Shown here: positions 5,439 to 11,197 of the stretch, piece by piece
Layout of the letters: each line of letters opens with the position of its first letter
Position numbering within the stretch: the stretch's first letter is position 1
Assembly: GCA_003648815.1 (NCBI GenBank)
Contig: QMPZ01000036.1
Location: forward strand, 1 to 11,197
From: Candidatus Aerophobota bacterium
GTDB taxonomy: Bacteria; Aerophobota; Aerophobia; Aerophobales; B47-G16
Length of the DNA: 11,197 nucleotides
Reading direction: 5' to 3'
Made by a program: the position numbers and the translations under genes
The notes under the pieces: model-generated
Told to the model about the DNA's origin: nothing
Databases searched by the model: none
Seen by the model: only the letters and a program-made list of their open reading frames with translations

Positions 5439-7837
5439 GCTAAAGCCACCACCTCATCATCATCTTCTATCTTAATTATCCTTGAGCCAGTGGTATTCCT
5501 TCCGATAAGGGGGATATTTTTGGCTGCCAAACGAATGCTTTTGCCCTTGCGGGTGATCACCACAACCTCATCTTTCTCCCCTACCTTCTTTACCCCTACA
5601 ACTTCTCCCTTATGGGAGACGAGCCGAATATCGATGATCCCCTTGCCTCCTCTTTTTGTCTTTCGATATCTGGAAAGAAGGGTCCTTTTCCCAAATCCCT
5701 TAGTGGTGACGGTAAACAAAGCCTCATCATCCTCCACGATGACAGCACCCCTTACCTCGTCTCCTTCTTCTAACTCAATTCCTTTTACCCCGGCCGAGCT
5801 TCTACCTGTAGGGCGAACATCCTTCTCGGAAAAGACTATGGCTCTTCCCCTTTTCGTGGACAGGAGTATGTCCTGTTTTCCCGAGGTCAACATGACCTTG
5901 ATCAACTCATCCTCATTCTTTAAAGTGATGGCGATGATCCCCCCTTTTTTGGGACGTGAGTAAGCAGAAAGAGAGGTCTTTTTAACCATTCCTTTTTTTG
6001 TGACCATAAACAGGAACTTGTCCTCCTCAAGCCTTTCCACAGGAATGATGGTGCTGATGCTCTCTTCATTTTTCAGAGATAAGAAATTGACTATAGCTCT
6101 TCCCTTAGCCGACCGCTTCTTTTGGGGAATATCATAAGCCATAGCCCAGTGGACCCTTCCCGAGTTGGTAAAAAACAAAAGGATCGAATGAGTGCTGGCT
6201 AAAATTAAATCCTTTACGAAGTCCCCCTTTTCTAGAAGTATTCCACTCATCCCTTTTCCGCCTCTATTTTGCCGATTATAAGCCCTCAGAGGGGTATATT
6301 TTATGTAGCCCTGAGAGGTGAGGGTGATGAGGATATCTTCCTTTTTGATCAGGTCCTCCGGTCTGAATACCAACTTCTCTTCCCTTTCCTGAATGACGGT
6401 TCGTCTCCTATCTCCATATTTTTTCTTGAGCTCCAGGAGCTCTTCCTTGATGGTCTGCCAGATCTTCTCCTCGCTGGATAAAAGGGACCTCAGTCTATCT
6501 ATCACCTTTAACGAGCTTTCATAGTCCCTTTCTATCTTATCCCTTTCCAGGCGGGTGAGCCGTTCAAGGCGCATCTCCAGGATGGCCCGGGCTTGCTCCT
6601 CGGAGATCTCCAAAAGCTCTATTAAGGATTTTCTGGCCTCCTGAGGTGAGGAAGAAGACCTTATGAGCTTAATTACCCTGTCCAGATCACTTAAGGCCTT
6701 TCTGAACCCCTCTAAGATACGGGCTCTCTTTTCCTCCTTTGCCAGCTCGAATTTGGTCCGACGGATGACCACCTCCTTGCGGTGTCTCAAATACAGCTTC
6801 ATCGCTTGAGGAAGACTTAAAAGCTCGGGCTTTCCATCTACCAGGGCCAGCATGATTATTCCGAAGGTAATCTGTAGAGAGGTATATTTATAAAGTTGAT
6901 TCAAGATGACCTCAGCTGATGCTCCCCGGGAAAGCTCTATGACCACCCTTATCCCACCCTTGTCTGACTCATCCCTTACGTTTCTTATCCCTTTTATTTT
7001 ATCGTTTTGAGCCAACTCAGCTATTTCCTCAACCAGCTTTGCCTTATTCACCTGATAGGGAAGCTCAGTAATGATGATGTTTTCCCCTCCATCCGCATTT
7101 TCTATATCTACCTTCCCCCGCAATATTATCTTTCCCTTTCCCTTCTCATAAGCCTTCTCAATTCCATCCCTTCTCAGGATAATTCCACCGGTGGGAAAAT
7201 CAGGACCCTTAATTATCTTTAAAAGTTCCTCAAGTGAGATTTGCGGATTCTCGATAACCTTTACGAGACCGTCCACCAGCTCACTTAGATTGTGAGGAGG
7301 AATATTGGTGGCCATTCCCACAGCTATTCCAGATGAACCATTTAATAAGAGATTGGGAAGCTTCGCCGGAAGAACTGAGGGTTCTTTAAGACTATTATCA
7401 AAGTTGGGGACAAAGTCCACCGTCTCCTTATCGAGGTCTTCAAGCATCTCCTCAGCTATGGCAGACAGCCTCACCTCTGTGTATCGCTGGGCAGCTGCAG
7501 GGTCTCCATCGACAGATCCGAAATTCCCCTGCCCATCAATTAAGGGATATCTCAAAGAGAAATCCTGGGCCATCCTCACCATAGCCTCATAAACGGCCAT
7601 ATCTCCATGAGGATGGTATTTCCCAAGCACCTCTCCCGTTACCCTGGCCGATTTCTTGTGGGGCCTGTTGTGAGCCAGGCCCAAATCGCGCATAGCGTAA
7701 AGTATCCTTCTCTGTACGGGCTTAAGCCCATCCCGTACATCGGGCAAGGCTCTTCCCACAATTACGCTCATAGCGTAGTTAAGGTAAGAGGTTCTCATCT
7801 CCTCTTCTAAGATGAGCGAGCTAATCCTGCCTTCCAT
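5435..7837 (-). CDS. gyrA: DNA gyrase subunit A
   Basis: GyrA forms the breakage-reunion half of the A2B2 gyrase that introduces negative supercoils. Numbering is from the ATG at 7837 (800 residues). The winged-helix/tower region carries the catalytic Tyr119 in QRYTEVRL and the quinolone-determining loop GKYHPHGDMAVYE (72-84). Met80 occupies the position of E. coli Ser83 and Glu84 that of Asp87. A long charged helical region (about 340-480) is the C-gate coiled coil. From about 490 there are six beta-pinwheel repeats, with the gyrase-specific GyrA box QNRGGKG at 523-529, which separates it from ParC. The acidic C-terminal tail is very short (EDDDEV). The start at 7837 has AGGAG 6 nt upstream; the ATG at 7843 directly abuts the AGGAG. 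It follows gyrB and overlaps fabD by 4 nt. Confidence 0.98.
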   Translation of the reverse strand: MEGRISSLILEEEMRTSYLNYAMSVIVGRALPDVRDGLKPVQRRILYAMRDLGLAHNRPHKKSARVTGEVLGKYHPHGDMAVYEAMVRMAQDFSLRYPLIDGQGNFGSVDGDPAAAQRYTEVRLSAIAEEMLEDLDKETVDFVPNFDNSLKEPSVLPAKLPNLLLNGSSGIAVGMATNIPPHNLSELVDGLVKVIENPQISLEELLKIIKGPDFPTGGIILRRDGIEKAYEKGKGKIILRGKVDIENADGGENIIITELPYQVNKAKLVEEIAELAQNDKIKGIRNVRDESDKGGIRVVIELSRGASAEVILNQLYKYTSLQITFGIIMLALVDGKPELLSLPQAMKLYLRHRKEVVIRRTKFELAKEEKRARILEGFRKALSDLDRVIKLIRSSSSPQEARKSLIELLEISEEQARAILEMRLERLTRLERDKIERDYESSLKVIDRLRSLLSSEEKIWQTIKEELLELKKKYGDRRRTVIQEREEKLVFRPEDLIKKEDILITLTSQGYIKYTPLRAYNRQNRGGKGMSGILLEKGDFVKDLILASTHSILLFFTNSGRVHWAMAYDIPQKKRSAKGRAIVNFLSLKNEESISTIIPVERLEEDKFLFMVTKKGMVKKTSLSAYSRPKKGGIIAITLKNEDELIKVMLTSGKQDILLSTKRGRAIVFSEKDVRPTGRSSAGVKGIELEEGDEVRGAVIVEDDEALFTVTTKGFGKRTLLSRYRKTKRGGKGIIDIRLVSHKGEVVGVKKVGEKDEVVVITRKGKSIRLAAKNIPLIGRNTTGSRIIKIEDDDEVVALA
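7714..7738. repeat. Nested inverted repeats near the 5' end of gyrA
   Basis: GTACGGG (7714-7720) pairs with CCCGTAC (7732-7738). The inner perfect palindrome GGGCTTAAGCCC (7718-7729) competes for the same left-arm bases. The region encodes the strongly conserved DGLKPVQRR segment of GyrA, so protein conservation may explain it. Confidence 0.5.
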
Positions 7838-7843
7838 AGCCAT

Positions 7844-7848
7844 CTCCT
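7844..7848 (-). promoter_or_regulatory. Ribosome binding site deciding the gyrA start
   Basis: On the minus strand AGGAG abuts the ATG at 7843 with no spacing and lies 6 nt before a second in-frame ATG at 7837. The second ATG is therefore the likelier start, making GyrA two residues shorter. Confidence 0.6.
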
Positions 7849-7909
7849 GTAAAAATTAGGAACTTATATTTAAGGTCTACAGATGAAGCTACCTTCCCCT
7901 TTAAGTGCG
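7849..7909 (-). other. gyrB-gyrA intergenic gap
   Basis: This is the only real gap in the minus-strand group. It is AT-rich at both ends and has a small GAAG-gtag-CTTC stem in the middle, too short to call a terminator. I see no convincing -35/-10 pair, so read-through from gyrB into gyrA is the simplest reading, although a separate weak gyrA promoter cannot be excluded. Confidence 0.4.
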
Positions 7910-9802
7910 TTATATATCTAAGTTCGTCACTTCCTTAGCATGTTCCTCTATAAATTTTCGTCGTGGCTCTATATCTTCTCCCATTAAGATGGTGAATAAT
8001 CTGTCTGCCTCTATAGCATCATCTATGGATACCTGATAAATGGTGCGAGTTTGAGGATTCATAGTCGCTTTCCATAACTGATCGGGATTCATCTCTCCCA
8101 ACCCCTTATATCTTTGAACCTCCATTTTATCATCCCCTAACTTTTCTTTCAGCCTCTTGAACTCCTCATCGGTGTGGAGAAAATATTCCTTGCCTTTGTT
8201 CTTCACCCTGTAAAGAGGAGGCTGGGCAATGTAAATATGGCCTTCCTTGATCAGCTGAGGCATATACCGGTAGAAGAAGGTGAGCAGGAGCGTGCGGATG
8301 TGAGCTCCGTCTATATCGGCATCGGTCATAAGGATGATCTTGTTGTACCTTAACCTGGATAGGTCAAATTCCTCCTTAATTCCCGTTCCTATGGCCGTAA
8401 TCATGGACTTTATTTCTTCATTGTTCAAAACTTTTAGTAGATGAGTCTTTTCCACGTTGAGGATCTTTCCCTTCAGGGGAAGGATGGCCTGAAAGCGCCT
8501 GTCCCTTCCTTGCTTAGCCGAACCACCTGCCGAATCTCCCTCTACTATATATAGCTCATTTCTCTGGGGGTCATCTTCTGAACAGCCAGCAAGTTTTCCG
8601 GGAAGGCTTCCGCTCAAGGTCTCCCTTTTGCGGGTTATCTCCCTTGCTCTCTGAGCTGCCAGGCGCACCCGAGAGGCAGAGATCGCCTTTTGAACGATCA
8701 GTCTGGCAAGGGAAGGATTCTCCTCTAAGAAACGAAACAGGTTCTCGTAGACGATGGACTCCACGATTCCCTTCACTTCACTGTTGCCCAGACGGGTCTT
8801 TGTTTGCCCCTCAAACTGGGGATTGGGCATCTTTATGCTGAGAATAGCCGTAAGGCCTTCCCTTATGTCCTCTCCCTGGAGGGAGGCTTGCCTGCTGTTT
8901 TTCTCTCGAGCGGCATATTCATTGACCACCCGGGTAAGGGCAGATTTAAATCCAGAAAGATGAGTTCCTCCTTCCTCGGTGTTGATGTCGTTGACAAAGG
9001 CGAATATATCCTGGATGAAGCCTTTGTTATACTGAATGGCTACCTCCAGATCTATCCCGTCTCTGGCATCCCTAAGATAGATTGGCTCATCAAACAGGAC
9101 CTCCCTGTTCTCGTTCAAGTGCTTGACAAACTCCTTGATTCCCCCTTCATATTGGAAGCTCTCCCTTTTCCCCGTCCTTTCATCCTCTATTTCTATCCTT
9201 ATCCCCTGATTCAAGAAGGCAAGTTCCCTCAAACGGGAGGCTATTCTTTCTTCCTCAAATTCTATGGAACCGAAGATCTCCTGATCGGGTTTAAAGGTTA
9301 TCTCCGTACCCCTTTTATCCTGGGGAACCTCACCTATACATTTTACCGGTGTTACAGGTTTGCCTCTCTCATAGCGTTGATACCAGAGCTTGCCACTGCG
9401 GGCTATCCTTGCCTCAAGGTATTCCGAGAGGGCGTTTACCACGGAAACACCTACTCCATGAAGACCTCCGGCTACACGGTAGATCTTATCATCGAACTTT
9501 CCCCCTGCATGAAGGGTAGTCATCACCAGCTCTAAGGCGGACTTTTTATAGAGAGGATGGATATCCACCGGAATTCCCCTTCCATCGTCGACCACGGTGA
9601 TGCTGTTGTCGGAATGGATGACCACCTTTATATTTCGACAGTAGCCAGCCAGAACCTCGTCAATGCTGTTGTCCACTACCTCGTTTACTAAGTGGTGCAG
9701 ACCGCGAGGCCCGGTACTTCCGATATACATACTGGGCCTTTTGCGCACCGCCTCCAGGTCCTTTAGCACCTTAATTTGCCTCGCTCCGTAACTTTCTTCC
9801 AT
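7910..9802 (-). CDS. gyrB: DNA gyrase subunit B
   Basis: GyrB is the ATPase half of DNA gyrase. The 630-residue protein is the common length for bacteria lacking the extra E. coli insertion. The GHKL ATP-binding fold shows E41 (general base) and N45, D72 with G74 and G76 in VDDGRGIP, the glycine loop GGLHGVG (112-118), and K335 in QTKTRLGN from the transducer. The TOPRIM domain shows EGDSAGG (421-427, E421) and DADIDGAHI (494-502, D494/D496/D498), which bind the metal for DNA cleavage. RYKGLGEMN (564-572) is the typical C-terminal GyrA-contact motif. I chose the ATG at 9802, 7 nt after GAGGG. A GTG at 9808 overlaps the accA stop as GTGA but is too close to that site. It sits 2 nt after accA and upstream of gyrA. 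Confidence 0.97.
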   Translation of the reverse strand: MEESYGARQIKVLKDLEAVRKRPSMYIGSTGPRGLHHLVNEVVDNSIDEVLAGYCRNIKVVIHSDNSITVVDDGRGIPVDIHPLYKKSALELVMTTLHAGGKFDDKIYRVAGGLHGVGVSVVNALSEYLEARIARSGKLWYQRYERGKPVTPVKCIGEVPQDKRGTEITFKPDQEIFGSIEFEEERIASRLRELAFLNQGIRIEIEDERTGKRESFQYEGGIKEFVKHLNENREVLFDEPIYLRDARDGIDLEVAIQYNKGFIQDIFAFVNDINTEEGGTHLSGFKSALTRVVNEYAAREKNSRQASLQGEDIREGLTAILSIKMPNPQFEGQTKTRLGNSEVKGIVESIVYENLFRFLEENPSLARLIVQKAISASRVRLAAQRAREITRKRETLSGSLPGKLAGCSEDDPQRNELYIVEGDSAGGSAKQGRDRRFQAILPLKGKILNVEKTHLLKVLNNEEIKSMITAIGTGIKEEFDLSRLRYNKIILMTDADIDGAHIRTLLLTFFYRYMPQLIKEGHIYIAQPPLYRVKNKGKEYFLHTDEEFKRLKEKLGDDKMEVQRYKGLGEMNPDQLWKATMNPQTRTIYQVSIDDAIEADRLFTILMGEDIEPRRKFIEEHAKEVTNLDI

Positions 9803-9804
9803 CC

Positions 9805-10773
9805 TCACTCCCTCTTAAAGCTTCCTATTTTTCTGTATTTTTGCCATCTTCTCTCAATTAGTTCATCCAGGGATAGCTTCCTTAGCTCCCTTAAGTGTTT
9901 AATTATTGCCTGCTTGATATTTGCCGCCGTTTTCTCGACATTCCTGTGGGCTCCTCCTCTTGGCTCAGGGATGACCTCATCTATTATTCCCAGCTTCAAA
10001 AGGTCCTGTGAGGTAAGGTGCAGAGCCTCAGCTGCTTCCTCCACCTTTTCCTGATCTTTCCAGAGGATGGCGGCACAACCTTCCGGAGAAATCACCGAAT
10101 AAATCGCGTTTTCCAGCATTAAGATCTTATCTCCCACTCCAATCCCCAAGGCTCCTCCACTTCCTCCCTCTCCAATTACAATCGCCAGAATGGGCACTTT
10201 CAGCTGAGACATCTTCTCAAGGTTAGCGGCTATTGCTTCGGCCTGTCCCCTTTCCTCGGCTTCAATCCCCGGATAGGCGCCGGGAGTGTCGATGAAGCTG
10301 ATGATGGGTTTTTTAAACTTCTCCCCGAGGCTCATCAGCCTCGATGCCTTTCTATACCCTTCGGGATGAGCCATACCGAAGTTTCTGAAGAGGTTCTCCT
10401 TGACCGACTCTCCTTTTTGGTGACCAATGAAGACTATTCCTTCCCCCTCGATCTTAGCTAAACCTCCCACGATGGCTTGATCATCTGAATATAACCTGTC
10501 TCCGTGAAGCAGCAGGAGGTCATCAAAGATTAACTTGGCCAAGGTCAAGGATTTTGGACGATTGGGATGTCGAGCCAATTGAACCCGTTGCCATGGAGTA
10601 AGATGAGAGAAAATCTTTTCCTGAAGCTCTCTTGAACGGGACTGAAGGCGCTTTATCTCCTCGGTAAAGTCAAGTCCCTCCTTTTCGGTGAGCCTCTTTA
10701 ACTCCTCGATCTTGCGCTCCAGCTCAGCAATCGGCTTTTCAAAATCCAGATTATACCTGTTTGTCTGGGTCAT
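9805..10773 (-). CDS. accA: Acetyl-CoA carboxylase carboxyltransferase subunit alpha
   Basis: AccA and AccD together form the carboxyltransferase that moves CO2 from carboxybiotin to acetyl-CoA, making malonyl-CoA, the first committed step of fatty acid synthesis. The 322-residue protein has the normal length. It begins with the family's N-terminal helical segment (LDFEKPIAELERKIEEL, 9-25). The crotonase-like carboxyltransferase core shows GDRLYSDDQAIVGG (91-104), DTPGAYPG (162-169), GEGGSGGALG (201-210) and EGCAAILWKD (231-240). The start is 3 nt after the stop of the upstream barrel gene; only a weak, distant GGGA precedes it, so coupled translation is plausible. The partner accD is not next to it, although accD and accA are adjacent in many bacteria. 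The product AccA helps make is the substrate of FabD, encoded at the other end of the same gene string. Confidence 0.97.
   Translation of the reverse strand: MTQTNRYNLDFEKPIAELERKIEELKRLTEKEGLDFTEEIKRLQSRSRELQEKIFSHLTPWQRVQLARHPNRPKSLTLAKLIFDDLLLLHGDRLYSDDQAIVGGLAKIEGEGIVFIGHQKGESVKENLFRNFGMAHPEGYRKASRLMSLGEKFKKPIISFIDTPGAYPGIEAEERGQAEAIAANLEKMSQLKVPILAIVIGEGGSGGALGIGVGDKILMLENAIYSVISPEGCAAILWKDQEKVEEAAEALHLTSQDLLKLGIIDEVIPEPRGGAHRNVEKTAANIKQAIIKHLRELRKLSLDELIERRWQKYRKIGSFKRE
9810..9814 (-). promoter_or_regulatory. Ribosome binding site deciding the gyrB start
   Basis: GAGGG on the minus strand lies 7 nt before the ATG at 9802 and only 1 nt before the GTG at 9808, favouring the ATG. It is inside the last codons of accA. 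Confidence 0.55.
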
Positions 10774-10776
10774 CTT

Positions 10777-11197
10777 TCAAAATTTCCCACAGTAGCTGAT
10801 TCTAAATATTCTATTGCTGGAGGAGGGATAACACTGGGTCAAATCCCTAAGGTCAAACTCTAAGCTAAACTCAGGTGTATACTGCCATCTAAAGCCAAGG
10901 TTAAACTCTCCTCCTGATTTTCTGTAAAGCTGATCGGAGTCAATATTTTTGAAGAGGTCTGAATATTTAATCTGTCCATGGAAAATATCGTTGTACTCAA
11001 GTTTTACCATTATCTTGGGGGTCAGCTGAACATCCGCCGCCAGAAATGCGGAGATGCTGCTTTTTCCAGGATCGTTTTCCAGTGAATGGTTAATTCCCCC
11101 ATGAAGGTAAAACCCTTTAAGCTCTTTGCTGACCGTAAGAAAAAACCCTAAGGAGTTGGTCTGATAGAAACTGCAGTTGTCCTTGACGACACCTTCT
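10777..11197 (-). CDS. C-terminal part of a probable outer-membrane beta-barrel protein (partial)
   Basis: The frame is open from the right edge of the window to a TGA at 10777, giving 139 visible residues; the N-terminus lies outside. I do not recognise a named family. The sequence alternates short amphipathic strands with polar turns: GFFLTVSKELKGFYLHGG, then SSISAFLAADVQLTPKIMVKLE, then GGEFNLGFRWQYTPEFSLEFDL, ending NRIFRISYCGKF. A terminal phenylalanine on an amphipathic last strand is the usual outer-membrane barrel assembly signal recognised by the BAM complex. The TP-containing turns between strands also fit barrel hairpins. An internal ATG at 11010 exists, but starting there would cut the strand pattern, so it is not the real start. 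It ends 3 nt before accA and is probably in the same transcript. Confidence 0.7.
   Translation of the reverse strand, partial: EGVVKDNCSFYQTNSLGFFLTVSKELKGFYLHGGINHSLENDPGKSSISAFLAADVQLTPKIMVKLEYNDIFHGQIKYSDLFKNIDSDQLYRKSGGEFNLGFRWQYTPEFSLEFDLRDLTQCYPSSSNRIFRISYCGKF

Noticed and set aside
5490..5963. A 157-codon open frame opposite the 3' part of gyrA
   Set aside because: Its translation is rich in Ser, Pro and Phe without domain features, as expected for the antisense of a Lys/Glu/Gly-rich protein.
8869..8887. CTCCC-TGGA-GGGAG stem inside gyrB
   Set aside because: It is only a 5-bp stem within conserved coding sequence, of a kind expected by chance.
8804..9535. A 243-codon open frame on the plus strand opposite gyrB
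   Set aside because: It lies wholly within well-conserved gyrB on the other strand and has no ribosome site or recognisable domain; it is a by-product of the codon use of gyrB.
1..11197. CRISPR array, tRNA or rRNA genes, insertion sequences, phage or toxin-antitoxin genes
   Set aside because: Reading both strands showed no repeat-spacer pattern, RNA gene signature, transposase motif or recombinase; almost all sequence is accounted for by housekeeping genes.

Overview
This is a compact stretch of ordinary bacterial chromosome, with roughly equal AT and GC and many AGA/AGG arginine codons. Nearly every base is coding and the longest gap between genes is about 70 bp. I see no mobile element, CRISPR array, rRNA or tRNA. 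The last, partial gene encodes an amphipathic beta-strand protein ending in phenylalanine, which suggests a diderm (Gram-negative-type) bacterium. The gene mix and codon use would fit a deep-branching or uncultivated lineage, but I cannot name a phylum from sequence alone.

Left half, plus strand (50-4528): a xylose-isomerase-like TIM-barrel sugar isomerase/epimerase, a DUF1385 (YqhQ-type) membrane protein of unknown function, a short ComEC DNA-uptake channel without its usual C-terminal metallo-beta-lactamase domain, and a 12-helix MFS exporter. The last three are almost contiguous (gaps of 2 and 1 nt) and probably form one transcript.

Right half, minus strand (4521-11197, read right to left): the C-terminal end of a probable outer-membrane beta-barrel, then accA, gyrB, gyrA and fabD. 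Most junctions are 2-3 nt gaps or an ATGA overlap; only gyrB-gyrA has a real gap (66-72 bp). AccA, as part of acetyl-CoA carboxylase, makes malonyl-CoA, and FabD moves that malonyl group onto acyl carrier protein. The two fatty-acid enzymes therefore flank the two subunits of DNA gyrase. The plus-strand and minus-strand groups converge, and the MFS gene and fabD overlap by 8 bp at their 3' ends with no visible terminator.

I found no clear new defence, mobile or RNA system. The points most worth a second look are the accA-gyrB-gyrA-fabD arrangement, the ComEC without a nuclease-like domain, a methionine at the quinolone-contact position of GyrA, a perfect 26-bp palindrome inside the MFS gene, and a strong excess of the hexamer CTTAAG.
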